Part shown: positions 49,101-62,290 of the stretch, piece after piece | Layout: each line of letters starts with the position of its first letter | Position numbering within the stretch: the first letter of the stretch is position 1 | Origin: Artocarpus heterophyllus | Taxonomy: Eukaryota > Streptophyta > Magnoliopsida > Rosales > Moraceae | Direction: 5' to 3' | Length of the DNA stretch: 64,000 nucleotides | NCBI GenBank assembly: GCA_025403435.1 | Contig: CM046350.1 | Span: 5,553,512 to 5,617,511, forward strand | The notes under the pieces: generated by a model | Seen by the model: only the letters and a program-made list of their open reading frames with translations | Database searches by the model: none | What the model was told of the DNA's origin: nothing | Position numbers and translations under genes: made by a program

Positions 49101-50875
49101 CGACGTGTACCTCCCTTTTCTCGACCAAATTAATGCCCTCGATGGTCGAAAATCCTATGCCACGCGCACCATATTTTTCCTAACGCCTCGCGGAACTCTC
49201 AAGCCCATTGCCATAGAGCTCAGCCTTCCCCCTGCTGGACCAAGTTCACGGTCTAAGCGAGTTGTAACCCCGCCGGTCGATGCCACGACCAATTGGAAGT
49301 GGCAACTTGCTAAGGCCCATGTGTGCTCCAACGACGCCGGGGTCCACCAACTCGTAAACCATTGGTGAGCAAATTAGTCTTCTATTTTAAAAGTCCAAAA
49401 CTAGGAAAAAAAAAAATTATCAATGCAAAGATTGGTCGTGTATGCTATGTTCTCATAGTGCTGATCAAATATTGTCACATTTGATTATAGGTTACGTACA
49501 CATGCTTGCTTGGAACCGTTTATATTGGCTGCTCACAGGCAATTGAGTGCAATGCACCCCATATTCAAGCTTTTGGATCCTCACATGAGGTACACATTGG
49601 AGATCAATGGATTGGCTCGCCAGGGCCTGATCAACGCTGATGGTGTCATCGAGTCTTGCTTCACCCCTGGACGCTACTGCATGGAAATCAGCGCCGCCGC
49701 TTACAAAAATTTCTGGCGCTTTGACATGGAAGGCCTCCCTGCTGATCTCATCAGAAGGTAAAAATACTAAAAGTACACTGACATTGTAAATAGCCAAAAA
49801 AAAGAAAACAAGAAGGCAATTTCTCCATAAGAGCAAAAACAATAAATGACCTACCTGTAGAAATGTGATTTTGACTAAATTTAATGGTCTTACTTAAAAT
49901 AGTTACATAGTCAAAATAGTTACATAGTCGGCACATGTATGTTAATGTGATTGGACCACACATATACAAAGTAGCCGTGCTAGTTTTTCTACTAGGGACC
50001 TTGTTATAATGGGGAAGAGCAGTGTGACCACTAGAAAATTACAATTGTATGGTTCATTTTGGGCGCGTAAAATCTTAAAATAATCTAAATGAAAGATATT
50101 CATTTCACTATTTTGCAGGGGTATGGCCGTTCCTGACACCACACAGCCACATGGTATAAAGCTTTTGATTGAAGACTACCCATATGCCAATGATGGGCTT
50201 CTAATATGGGCCGCGATTGAGAATTGGGTCACGACCTATGTCGGCCACTACTACCCAAACTCAAGCATGATTGGCAACGACAGAGAGTTGCAGAACTGGT
50301 ACTCCGAGTCCATCAATGTGGGCCACACGGATGTTCGTGAAGCAAGCTGGTGGCCCAAGTTGGAATGTGCTGATGATCTGGTGTCCGTTCTCACGACTCT
50401 CATTTGGCTAGCATCGGCCCAACATGCGGCCCTTAATTTTGGGCAGTACCCATATGGTGGTTACGTCCCCAATCGCCCACCCCTAATGAGAAGGTTAATT
50501 CCGGAAGAAAAAGACCCCGAGTATTTTAATTTCATTTCTGACCCTCAAAAATACTTCCTCTCGTCCTTGCCCAGTGTGCTACAATCCACAAAGTTTATGG
50601 CCGTGGTGGACACGCTCTCCACCCACTCGCCCGACGAGGAGTACCTCGGCGAGCGGCAGCAGCCATCGATTTGGTCGGGCGATGCCGAGATCGTCGAGGC
50701 GTTTTATGGGTTCTCGGCGGAGGTGAGGAGGATAGAGAAGGAGATTGAGAAAAGGAACAGTGATCCAAGCCTTAACAATAGATGTGGTGCTGGGGTGTTA
50801 CCTTATGAGCTACTTGCACCTAGCTCGGAACCTGGGGTAACATGTAGAGGGGTTCCAAATAGTGTTTCGATATAA
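46139..50875 (+). CDS. LOX2-like: Chloroplast type-2 13-lipoxygenase
   Basis: Oxygenates linolenic and linoleic acid at C-13 in plastids, the entry to jasmonates and green-leaf volatiles. Eight exons join by GT..AG introns in frame: 46139-46541, 46629-46909, 47878-48115, 48321-48650, 48751-48947, 49063-49364, 49491-49757 and 50119-50875. This gives 2775 nt and 924 residues, normal for the plastid type. The Ser- and Leu-rich N terminus before about residue 85 looks like a transit peptide. A PLAT/LH2 domain follows, then the catalytic domain. All iron ligands are present: H578, H583, H775, N779 and the C-terminal I924. C640-F641 occupies the regiospecificity site where a bulky Phe marks 13-lipoxygenases. 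The ATG at 46139 is the first in frame and has A at -3 and G at +4; the open frame upstream starts only with GTG. No lesion is seen. Confidence 0.92.
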
Positions 50876-50905
50876 AAGCACTAGAGAGAGCTCTTAGGTC
50901 ACATT

Positions 50906-50911
50906 AATAAA
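50906..50911 (+). terminator. Poly-A signal of the lipoxygenase gene
   Basis: AATAAA lies 31 bases after the stop codon. It is the nearest canonical signal. Confidence 0.5.
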
Positions 50912-53467
50912 TCTAAAGCTGCCTATATAAATTTAGATTTCTTGAGAACTTTGTATCAAGGAGTTAGCCTAGGTTTGTATATGAAATATACAGTTCATGG
51001 ACAATTGGACATAATTTAAGTTAGTTAGTGTCTTAAAAAATGTTAGTAAATTAATTGAAAATATATTTAAGGGTAAGTTCAATATTTTGTTTGCCCTTTT
51101 CGTTTCCTTGTTTTTCCTTCAGTATTGAGTTTTCAAATTAACCCGTCCACTAGAGTAGGGAAGTCTTAAAAAAAATGATTACCTTTATGAGCGGCTTAAA
51201 ATGGTTACCGTTTTAAATGCTATTCTTTTTTTTTTTTATTTGCAAAACGGTACATAGTATTGCATTACACGTGTTTTCATTTTTTTTTCCATTTAAAAAA
51301 CGTACACAATCTAGTAGTTTTTATTTGCTCGCATGGTGGTTTAATATTATCAAGCTTGATATTATTAGAAATAGAACGAAAATATTACTAAAGCTGAAAA
51401 TATGGACGTGAATTATGTAACTTTTTATTTATTTATTTATATTTTTTTTATAAAGAATGAACGGTATAGATCTAATAACTTATAACATTGTTTGTTGAAT
51501 TAATCTGTCTTTTAAATGCTTTCCTTAATGCTGAGGTCTAGAACTCAAATCCATAAACAAAATGATTAATTTTACTTTTAGTCCTTACAAAATAATAGTT
51601 GTCTCACTAATTTGACTCCTAAACTTTCTAACTCACACACAAATGGTTCTCAAGCTTTCTTAATGGTACGCTACTATTACCTCTAAAAGAAGTTAAAAAA
51701 TACGATAGACTTTGTCATGCGACGCACACATAATTAGTTAATGATGAGTAATTTGGTAAAATTATTTTAGGTAGTTTAATTTAGACAGATGCTTAAACCG
51801 AATCACGTGCGTCTCATGTGATGAAAGAAAAGTGCTAAAAATACCAATTATAATTCCAACTTATATAACAACTTATGAGTTGTCATGTTTTCATAAATAT
51901 GTGTTTAAAAGATTTTCATATCAATAGATTACAAGTAATGAAAACTCATAAGTTGAGATTTGATTTGTTAGTCCTAACTAGCATCACTCATGAAGAAATC
52001 TGTCATTTTTTTAACATTTTCATTACAGTATTACCTCAAACATTTGAAAAGCTTGGAACCATTAGTTAGACAGTTAAAGTGAGATAGGCCAAGTGAAATT
52101 AACTGAACAAAAAAGTTGAATCAATATGATTTTTTTTTATTTTACTAAGATGATGTCACTGTCCACTTGAAAGATGTCGTCACCTTTGTCTAAGCATGTA
52201 GTGGAAAGTAATGTACGTAGGGTTATGTTTTTTAAATAATAATAACAGTGGGATCATTCTTATGGTAGTTGCTTCTTGAAGTCTTTTGTTTAATAATCAA
52301 TTTTTGAAAACAGACATTAGAAGGAAAATGAATTGGAAAAATGTGGTTGGGATATACTGCATAGAAAATGTAGTTTCACTCCGGCACAGAAATCAGAATA
52401 ATGTCCAACAACTCCAATCAAAGGTGAAATATATTGACTATGGGGCCTTCATGTTCCACTAAGTGAGTAAGTGAGATTGTCTCATAATTAAGGTTGTTAT
52501 GGTAGTCCAACAACCATTTTTAATGTATAAATGCTGGTTGTTGTTTTTTTGTCTTTTTTTGTTTTTTTCGTGGGTCCCTTGTTTTTCGTTCTCCCGAAAC
52601 ATCTTATAACTTTTCATTTGCCAACCTTGAAAACAAAAGGCACCTCAGTTTCTCCAGATGAAAATATTTCATTTCAAGAAAAAGGATACGATTTTGATTT
52701 GGGGCACTAGTCTCTTTGATTCTACGACATCACAAAAATATATCCCCGCCATAGCAAAACTGTAAAAACATTAATTTATATTATTTTACCCTATAAAAAT
52801 TTGCTTTTAAAGGTCTCTCTATATATTGATGTTTCTAAAAGCGATCCGTAAATCTTATTTGCGGACGCAAATGAGTTTATGGCATCTGAATATTTTAAGA
52901 TTTATATATAAGATACATGTAGAGGAGGTGTTTCTTACTAATTAGGATGGACAGACATATTTTTTCTTTCAATATTATTCATAAAATTTTATAAAAATCA
53001 TATTTCGTTCTGAAATTAATATCCGCCCCACTAAAATTATACTTCAACCCCTGTTAACTTTTGTAGCTCCGCCGCATGCACATACTTCAAAATATATCCA
53101 CCAAATGAGAATCACATTTGTAAAGATGTCGATTACTAATTTTAATAGCTTTTTAATATTTCATATACACGTGAATCACGTGCGTATGCAGCATATCTCC
53201 TTGCTGAAGAATGAAGATCATATAAGCTGTGTACACACTGAAAATTCGATATTAATGTGTTCTTCATGTCGATGTTTTTTTTTTTAATTTATATAAAATA
53301 AATTATTACATGTGATCGCTAAAATATACGATAAGGTCCACCCAAGTATGCCGCTTACAATATGCTAATAATGAAAAAACAGTTGTTTGCTGAACGTACT
53401 TCATACTGATAAAAGGGACTAAACAAGACAAAGTTGAAAAAAAAAAAAAAAAAGGAGAATACAGAGC

Positions 53468-53779
53468 ATAATTTTCCTTTATAGTTTTTTCGTTTTAGAT
53501 CTAAATTTAAGTCTTCCCAAACAACAATTTGGATCGGCTCAATCTGAGTTTGAGTCTCTTATTCAAATTATAGTACCAAAGGCACACTTTCTTACATTGA
53601 TCATTACCAAAAAAAAAAAAAAAATTATAATCCCCAGTATAATTTTCCTTTATAGTTTTTTTGTTTTAGATTTGAATTTAAGTCTTACCAAACAACAATT
53701 TGGATCCGCTCAATCTGAGTTTGAGTTTTTGATTCAAACCATGGCACCGTAGGTACACTTTCTTACATTGATCATTACC
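53468..53779 (+). repeat. Direct duplication, 171-base period
   Basis: ATAATTTTCCTTTATAGTTT at 53468 and at 53639 open two copies of about 141 bases. Both continue through AACAACAATTTGGATC.GCTC and end ACTTTCTTACATTGATCATT. About a dozen substitutions separate them, with an A-rich spacer between. Confidence 0.85.
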
Positions 53780-54284
53780 CTTTCAAATACGCAACACACT
53801 CTGCAATATTGTTATAAAAGTGCATTTTAGGAAAAAAAATAAAAAAAATATTAATAATAGTACGTTGAGACTAAACCACTCCATACCTGCTTCATTTACC
53901 AATTTACCTTTTGATAAAATATGAAACTTTCTGAGATGTGCTATGTTTTTAACAGGGAAATTGTCCGAGATGGGTAAGTCTTCCATTGAAGTCAAAATTC
54001 ACAATATACAATTGATCTATTAAAAGTAAGCAGCCTTCTAAGAAAATGACTCTTTAGTCTGCCCATCTAATTAAAGTGTGTTATAAACAATAATAAACGT
54101 CGGAAAGTACTTTGTAACCGCAATATGCAACTTGCAATAACATATGATATTTTTTATTATTTCTTTTCAAGTGAAAAGATATTCTCAGCGGGCGACCATA
54201 GAGCCACCGGCTGACTGTGTTGACCCAAAGTCAAGTCATTATGTAATAAAAAAGATTCAAACTTTCAAATTGTTTAGAAACTAA

Positions 54285-54430
54285 GCTAAAATTTAAAATT
54301 AAAACTTAAACATTATAGTAGATAAAAGTGTTATATTATAGTAAGCTTTTACTTTTTATTATAGTATGTAAAAATTTTACACTATAACACTTGAAATTGT
54401 TAGTTCAAACTAGGTTGTTAAACAAAACTT
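54285..54430. repeat. MITE-like repeat, family 2, copy b
   Basis: Contains TATAGTAAGCTTTTACT and TATAGTATGTAAAAATTTTA, a palindrome-rich core shared with the other family-2 copies. Confidence 0.45.
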
Positions 54431-55789
54431 AATAAATTTAGGCATGTTAGTTTGTTGGTTTAAATTATGTTAATTTATATATACAAATAATTTAGTTCAT
54501 ATTACAAAAAAATTGACATTTGGATGTGTAATTAAAGTATAAATTTAAACAAAGAATAAAATTTAAATTTGTATTTGAATAGGTGCAAAAAATAGAGAAA
54601 ATGAGCATGATTTTTACTATTGAAAAATGGCTTTTTTTTTTTTTTTGCTCGTGATTGTTTGACTTGAAAAGTTAAAATAAAAAGGGGTTAAACTTTGAGC
54701 TGAACATTTCAATTTAATTCGAGCGGAAATAAAATCCAAGTGGTGTGCTTGCCAAATATATATTTGAACTTGGTTCACCCCTCGGATTGGGAATCCAGTC
54801 CGAGTTAGTGAACTTAACAGGGAAATACCCCTTTCCCCTCTGTCATGCTTTTTCTTGGAAACAGCTTGAAATACTTAAGAAATAATTTCTAGCAGATGAT
54901 GAGAGATTCACACCCTTTTCTCCTCACCAACTAAGATAATGCATGAAAATTAATATGGTAATTTTATAATTCCACTGTTATCATAGAATATGCAAAGGAT
55001 ATGCACCTCTTCGTATCTTTTTGGCTGAGTTTCCAGGAAAAGGAAGTTGTGTCCATCAATGCTTAAAAAAGACTCACTAGAAGGACCTTGGACAAATGAC
55101 ATATAATTGGATATGGAATAAAGCTTGCTCTGTAACAAACCAAAATCGTCATGGAAAATGCAATTTTTTAAGCCAAAAAAATTATTTTATCTTTTTTGTT
55201 TTTTGTTTTTTGTTCTTTTCTTTTCTAACATTATGATCCTCGGTCTTTTAATGATGATAAATAACTTCTTAAAGTAACAATACAGTTAAAAATAAAAGTT
55301 AAAATAAATTTATTAAAACATGTGAGAGTTTTATGATGTATTAATAAAGACTGTATAATTAAAACGATGTTATCAAACAAAGTCTAAAACTGTGTATTTT
55401 CAATTTTGAATGGTGATCAATTGTAATTTGTTATTAAAAATAAAAGATTCAGCCATCATCTACAATCACAATGTAAAAGCTTTCCTTTTTTAATGGTCAA
55501 ATTAGGAAAAATCTCTACTTTTTGGGTCTTCATATCACCGTCCACGAAATTGCGCGGGTTTTTCCCGACAATGGAATCCACGGTGGCGCAAATGGGCAAA
55601 CTGGGCTACATTATTGAGGGCAACATCGCACCAAAGGTCCAGGCTAATAATAATTATTAATGCTATTCTGTGAACACTCTTCAGGACCAAGGGACTAACA
55701 TGGCGTAATACGCAGGTTTTAAGTTCAATATGGCATTTAATTGAGTAATAATTAATACCAATATAAACTATAAAAATAATTTTAAAACT

Positions 55790-56047
55790 GATTAAACTTT
55801 TAAAATTAAAACTTTACCTCCTTTTAAGTTCTCATGGTTTGAATCGTTTTCTACCATAAAAATCACTTATATATTTTTTTTTAATAACCGTATTTTTTTA
55901 AACATCAGTTCTCGTTTTAAACTTATATTTTAATTTTAAACTTTTACGTTACAAACGTTAATTTAAGACCATATTTTAAACTGTAAAGTTTAAAATTTAT
56001 AATTCAAACCATAAAATTCTAAATTATATTATTCTGAACTAGCATAC
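55790..56047 (-). repeat. MITE-like repeat, family 1, copy c, in the P450 promoter
   Basis: The reverse complement aligns along its length with 8387-8660: TAGTTCAGAAT, TTTATGGTTTGAATTATA, AGTTTAAAACGAGAACTGAT and CCATGAGAACTTAAAAG. It ends about 115 bases before the P450 TATA box, so it lies within the proximal promoter. Confidence 0.6.
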
Positions 56048-56162
56048 TACACAGAAGCATAAAATACTATATAAAATACTAGAAATCGGAGAGAGAAAAA
56101 AAGCGCCAATGTGACTAAAACGACATTCGGGTCTTGCTTCTCAGTCCCCGCTAGTTTGAGTT

Positions 56163-56170
56163 CTATAAAT
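56163..56170 (+). promoter_or_regulatory. TATA box of the P450 gene
   Basis: CTATAAATAC-type sequence about 110 bases before the start codon, followed by a C- and A-rich leader. Confidence 0.65.
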
Positions 56171-56274
56171 ACCAATCCCCATGCCACACCATCCCCCAAT
56201 TCATCACCACACCTTCCTCCACTTCACCATAATTAACAAACACTAGTTAGTCCCCAATTATCACCAAAATCATA

Positions 56275-59200
56275 ATGGAAGGCCCAACATGGGTTTCCTA
56301 CGCCGTGGCGTGGCTCGTCACCGTCGTCCTCCTCCTCCTCTCCCGCCGCCTCCGCCGCCACAAACTCAACCTACCGCCCGGCCCAAAACCCTGGCCCGTC
56401 ATCGGGAACCTCAACTTGATAGGCTCTCTCCCACACCGGTCGATCCACGATCTGTCCCAGAAGTATGGCCCCATCATGCAGTTGAGGTTCGGGTCATGCC
56501 CGGTCGTGGTGGGCTCGTCTGTCGAGATGGCCAAGGTCTTCCTCAAGACCCACGACTTGACCTTCGCGTCCCGGCCCAAAACCGCCGCCGGGAAATACAC
56601 CACCTACAACTACTCGGACATCACGTGGTCCCCATATGGCCCATACTGGCGCCAGGCCCGCAAGATGTGCCTGATGGAGCTGTTCAGCGCCCGAAGGCTG
56701 GACTCGTACGAGTACATCAGGAGAGAGGAAATGAACGCCTTGCTCAGAGGCCTTTTCGAGTCCTCCAAAAACGAAACGCCCATCTTGCTCAAAGACCATC
56801 TCTCCACGGTGTCTCTCAACGTGATCAGCAGAATGGTGCTGGGAAAGAAGTACACGGCCGGGTCGGATCCAAACGCCATCGTTTCGCCCGAAGAGTTCAA
56901 GAAAATGTTGGACGAGCTCTTCTTGCTTAGTGGGGTGTTGAACATAGGGGATTCTATCCCGTGGCTGGATTTCTTGGACTTGCAAGGTTACATAAAGAGA
57001 ATGAAGGCTCTGAGCAAGAAATTGGACAGGTTCTTAGAGCATGTCTTGGACGAACACAACGAGAGGAGAAAGGGAGTGAAGGACTATGTGGCCAAAGACA
57101 TGGTTGATGTGCTTTTGCAACTCGCCGATGATCCAAATCTTGATGTTAAGCTTGAAAGACACAGTGTCAAGGCTTTTACCCAGGTACATGACAAACATCA
57201 GTATGTAAATTATTTTCTTAATTTTTTGTGGACTAAGTTTTCCCATCCTTAATTCCTTTTCTTTTCTTTTCTTTTCTTAAAAAATGTTATATGGTGTTTG
57301 TAACCAACTAATTGGTTAAAACTTTATATTATTGATTTATATTATTTGAGTTAGAACCAAATAGTTTAAACCAATTCTTAAAAATATGATAATTAATAAA
57401 GTTATAGGAGAGTTTAGAGAGTACCATATAATAACGACTTCATTTGGCAACATAAGTTATTAATATTATAGTGTAAAATTTTTACATATTACGGTGTTTT
57501 AGTTTCAACTTATAACTCTAAATATGTTCTCGAACACCCTCAATAATAAAAATTAAAACCTACTATTCGTAAAATTATATAGGTTCAGTTTAACATATAC
57601 CGTGCTCTTTAAAGTTTACTTACTTTTTTTTAGCTATGGGTTTAAAAAGGTTTTTTTCCTCGTAAGTGGGTTTAAAGGGTTTAAAAAGGTTTTTTCCTTA
57701 CTTTTTTTTAGCCATGGGTTTAGAAAGGTTTTTTGTCCTTACATCCCACTTATAAATGTCGGATAAGTATTTGCTTGATAATATTCGGTGCGAAAGTTCT
57801 ACACACGTGATATAGACCACTGACTTTACAAAAATAAAGCAAACGAATTCTCACATCATTACCAGATATATTATGTGACAATTTTATTGACTTTAGTTAC
57901 TTTATACCTAAAGCTAACAGCGTTTCTAGTGAGTCCCAAAAAAAAATTGATTGATGCAACGTGATTAGAGATCAGCAACACAAGAATTAGCTTAATAATA
58001 ATAAAAAATGACAATAACTTAAAGATATAAAGATGCTCATCGAGACAACGACAAAGGGAAAAAAGGTTAATTAGACAAAGGTTAATTAGACATAAATAAT
58101 ATTTCCTACGGGTGAATGGATTTAACAATTCCTTTGAAATGTGTCACTCGGTCTTCGGAGTTCAATAATTTAAGCTTTGTAGGTTTGTCTGAGCTAGGAG
58201 ATTAGCCATACCCTTAAACTTAGCTTAGGACCGTAAGTTGTGCTTATTTTTCTATTTGACTTTTTTTTTTTCGAATTCTTGTTTTATCTTAATGCAAAAT
58301 AGAGATTTCAACTAGGGATCACGGATTGATTAAGGCAATATCTCTAATAAAATATAATTTTTTGACAAGTTAAGCAGTCTTTTCTCTTTTTTTTTTTTCT
58401 TTTTTTTAAAAATTTATGTCATATTTAACCTGAAAAATTCAGGTTGGGCGTGTTTCTTGGACCAAGACTCAAGTCAAAACTTACTTTTAATAAAGTCACT
58501 ATATTTATTTCTCGGACACTGATTCCATCCGTTTCATCAACCCTCTGTGTGTGTGTGTGTGTCTCTCTCTCTCTCTCTATATAAATATTTATTTATTTAA
58601 CATGGATCCACTTCAACAACGAATTCCATGTCGTTTCCCTTCCTGTTTTCCCACTGTATTATCATATATCGCAGTTTTATATTAGTCATGCCCCACGCGA
58701 ACCATGATATGACATGGATAAATATTTATTTATTTAACATGGATCCACTTCAACAACGAATTCCATGTCGTTTCCCTTCCTGTTTTCCCACTGTATTATC
58801 ATATATCGCAGTTTTATATTAGTCATGCCCCACGCGAACCATGATATGACAACACCACACATGATTCACAAAACAAGTTAATAACCACCATTAGTACTTT
58901 AAAAAAATTAACCACTATTAATTAGTCAGGTACTGAAATTGAGCTCAAATTTATTTTTCTTCCCCTAGTTATTGATCAAATTATGTTTTTTATTCCTGAT
59001 TTTTAGAACATCTCAAAACGAGTTCTCCTTTTGTTAAATACTCCTTTCGTTTGCTATTAAAGTCTAAAAAGAAAAAAGACATGCCTTCTCTCTTAGCAGT
59101 TTTGTACAACATATAAAATTATGAAAATAAATCTCGCTAAATATTACATAATTTTTTTTAGTAAGATTTAACAGTCGAACTGAGATGGACAAAAGAACTT

Positions 59201-60061
59201 TAATAAAACAATTTAATAGATTGTTAATTTGTTATGAGTCATTTTAAAAATCATGAATCAAAGCCAGATGGGATCTATACTTTGAGATTAATAAATAAAA
59301 AAAAAACCTAAAATTAATAATCAACACATGTAGTCACATAGTCACATAAATTTTCTTCTTGTATCATATATAGTTATGGAAAGTCCAAACACATCCCAAA
59401 CGACATCTTTTTGAATTGAACAAAATATTTTCAGGACTTGATAGCTGGTGGAACAGAGAGCTCAGCGGTGACCGTGGAATGGGCAATCTCGGAGCTCCTA
59501 AGGAAGCCAGAGATATTCAAAAAGGCAACAGAAGAACTAGACAGAGTCATAGGAAGAGAGACATGGGTTGAAGAGAAGGACATTGTCAACTTGCCCTACA
59601 TTGATGCCATTGCTAAGGAAACAATGAGGTTGCACCCGGTTGCTCCCATGTTGGTGCCGAGGTTTAGCCGCGCAGACGTCAAGGTTTCTGGATACGACAT
59701 TCCCAAGGACACCAGAGTTCTTGTCAGCGTTTGGTCTATAGGGAGAGACCCTACATTGTGGGACAACCCTAACGAGTTTGTCCCCGAGAGGTTCATTGGG
59801 AAGGATGTAGATGTCAAGGGACAAGACTTTGAGCTCTTGCCATTCGGGTCGGGTCGACGGATGTGTCCTGGGTATAGTCTTGGATTGAAGGTGATTCAGT
59901 CCAGTTTGGCCAACCTCTTGCATGGATTCAACTGGAATCTGCCTCCAAACATGAAGATTGAGGACTTGGACATGGACGAAATTTTCGGGCTTTCGACACC
60001 GAAGAAAATCCCCCTTGTTGCCATTGCCGCGCCTAGGCTTCCTCCTCATGTCTATCCCTGA
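56275..60061 (+). CDS. Cytochrome P450, CYP71 clan (CYP92-like)
   Basis: ER-anchored, heme-thiolate monooxygenase using NADPH via P450 reductase. Exon 1 is 56275-57183 and exon 2 is 59435-60061, with one phase-0 GT..AG intron (2251 bases) at the position usual for A-type P450s. The protein has 511 residues, full length for the family. Seen in order: a hydrophobic N-terminal anchor (about 8-22) and RRLRR stop-transfer, the proline hinge PPGPKPWP from 34, I-helix AGGTESS from 307, ExxR (E365, R368), PERF (420-423) and the heme loop FGSGRRMCPG with ligand Cys447. The N-terminal style and C terminus recall CYP92 proteins often labelled flavonoid 3'-hydroxylase-like or homoterpene synthase. The substrate cannot be read from the sequence. 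No defect is seen. The intron carries a tandem duplication and a MITE-like copy. Confidence 0.9.
57455..57600. repeat. MITE-like repeat, family 2, copy c, in the P450 intron
   Basis: TATAGTGTAAAATTTTTACA is followed by TTACGGTGTTTTAG, TTATAACTCTAAATATGTTC and AATAATAAAAATTAAAAC, matching 35745-35945 along its length. Confidence 0.5.
58581..58851 (+). repeat. 137-base tandem duplication in the P450 intron
   Basis: 58581-58717 and 58718-58851 appear identical over about 130 bases. Each starts ATAAATATTTATTTATTTAA and ends ACCATGATATGACA. It is preceded by TG and CT microsatellites (58549-58580). Confidence 0.92.
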
Positions 60062-60390
60062 GATGATGACATGATTATGATTATGGGCTTGTTGTTCAAA
60101 AGTTCACGTCTTGAATCATATTAGTGTTTGGATTCCGTGATAATTTCGCTGGTGGGCAGTGTGCATCTTGAGATTTGCTTTAAGTATGCTATATATATTA
60201 CAGCTAGCGTTTTTTATGATATTACTGCAATGTAATCATCCAAGTCGTCTTGCTCTTGTGTACTTGCCTTTTGGAATAAGGAATACATGCACCTCCCTTT
60301 CCTTCTCTTGATGTCATGAAATTGGCTGTTGAGCATGATTTTAATCTAGTTGATTTTGGCTGTAGCTTTATATAACAATTTTGCATATGG

Positions 60391-60396
60391 AATAAA
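60391..60396 (+). terminator. Possible poly-A signal of the P450 gene
   Basis: AATAAA 330 bases after the stop. GAATAAGG at about 60274-60281 is a closer, non-canonical alternative. Confidence 0.35.
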
Positions 60397-61695
60397 CTTT
60401 TTATCATCACAATTCAAATGGCGTTTAATAGTTGGATCAAGTCTGAGATGGCAAAGCTCTGATGCTGGTATTTGAATCAAGTCCAAAGTTGTTAAAAGTT
60501 TTAAATTGATTAAAGTTTGCCAATATTGTTAAAATGGCTTCATATTTTGTGCGGAAAAGAGCTAGTCACCCTGCTTTGCGTCGAGTGAGATAAATTCAAA
60601 CTCATAGTATTTGGCTGGCAACAATACAAAGGTTAAAAAACTTTTTGGCTAAAAAGGATTCATGGTTCATCTTTATTTTAGGAACGACATGTCGTTATGG
60701 TTTTGCTTGTAATTTCGTCTTGTAATATCTTCTACTTTGGTACTTCAATTTTTTGTCATAAGATAACTTCATGTCACTTTTTAGTAGTTCAGCTTTTTTT
60801 TTTTTTAAATCGCTTTGAACAAAACAAGATTTTATCTTAGACATAAACAAAACGTCATTTCTCTATGCATAAAAAAAAAACGACATAAACAATATCAACT
60901 ACTTGTTTCCTCTCTAAACGTAATCTTGTTAAAACTTCTAGTTTAAAATGACAAGACGTTTTAGGCAATAACACAACTTGTCGCACCATGAATAAACTGA
61001 ATGGTCTTTAATTTCTTTATGCATAAACATGTCACTAAAGTTGGCTGTTGATGACCAAAAAAAAAAAATGTTAAAGAACACATGATATATTTTTGTACTC
61101 AAAAGATTGGTTGGCCAAAACTGATGTGTTTTCTTTCTTTATTCTGTAACGGCACATTTTTTTATCATTTTAATGTCGTCTTTAAATACAAACAACAATC
61201 TCATAATATACTATGTTTTGAGGCGACATATAGTTTGTTTTTTTATCATTTGTGTCGTTTCTCTCTTTATTCTAGGCGCGTTGATGTTTTAAGGCGACAT
61301 ATAGTAATAGTTAGTACTCAGCTTTCATTTCTAGATTAGAAAAAAGCAGAATGTTGCCAACCAATAATACTATGTTTTTTTAAAACTATATGTCGTATGC
61401 GTTTCAGTTTCAACCAATAATGAAACGCAAGCGTCCTAAAAGTCCTAACGTGCTTGTATGCGTGCATGCGCAAGTAAATGTGATTTTAGCAAAATCAACT
61501 TGATTATTTGTATCTACTTTATGAAATTGCAAGGCAATTGCAGAAAAATTCAGCTCGAGCCATTTGGATTTCTTACTGATTAAAGTCCTGAGTCATCCCT
61601 CCCAACTAATTTCTTTTTTCATATAAATACGTACAAACATGATCTTCCCCAAAATGAACCACTTAATTTTATGGAATTATTCATTCATTATGTAG

Positions 61696-61730
<35 letters not shown>

Positions 61731-62114
61731 AATTATTTGCATACTTAATGATGAACATGGAAAAATGCTAAACAAAGCCTAATTAAAGTCAAGGAAATAA
61801 AGGAAAACAGTTGTTTTCCACTTGTTTTCTTTACCTTTTTTTTTTTGGTGATCAGAATGTGTGAAAGTTGTGGAGAGCCAGCATCAGAGAATGGGTCCCC
61901 AATTAATCTCTTGATTGTGCTTTGCTAATCATGTCGTTCAAATAATTCTAAAAAGATATCAAGGTGAGAAAGTTGGCTTACAATTATTTTTGGACTTTTA
62001 TGGCTCATGGCTTGCAAAAGTCATATTGTAGACCTATAGACGCCTGGGTCCGGCGCTAAGGTGCTGTGACATTAGAAAATTAACTGACGTACGACTTGCT
62101 TTAACAGAAGAAGT

Positions 62115-62290
62115 TGAAGATTCTAATATAAAAAACAACTGTTAGAAGCAAAAGTTACAACTAATTTATTACAGTATATAAGTTATAATTTATTTTTATT
62201 TTATATTATAATAAGTGAAAGTTTTGATACTGTAGTAATTAAACTATATAATTAAAATGATTTTGTTAAAAACTCTCTTAACAGTAATTC
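62115..62290. repeat. MITE-like repeat, family 2, copy d
   Basis: Shares ACAGTATATAAG, TATATTATAATAAGTGAAAG and TTAAAATGATTTTGTTAA-type blocks with the other family-2 copies; diverged. Confidence 0.35.

Larger units (their letters stand above)
50912..56150. other. Intergenic region between lipoxygenase and P450
   Basis: 5.2 kb, AT-rich, with a 171-base-period duplication (53468-53779) and MITE-like copies (54285-54430 and 55790-56047). ORFs at 51217-51411, 51875-52069, 53105-53287, 53783-53995 and 54950-55138 have no recognisable domain. Confidence 0.5.

Noticed and set aside
56289..56985. Long overlapping ORFs on both strands of P450 exon 1
   Set aside because: They are out-of-frame shadows of a GC-rich exon; only the 56275 frame has P450 motifs.
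46139..60061. Lipoxygenase and P450 as a metabolic gene cluster
   Set aside because: Two adjacent genes 5 kb apart with no shared substrate evidence are not enough to call a cluster.
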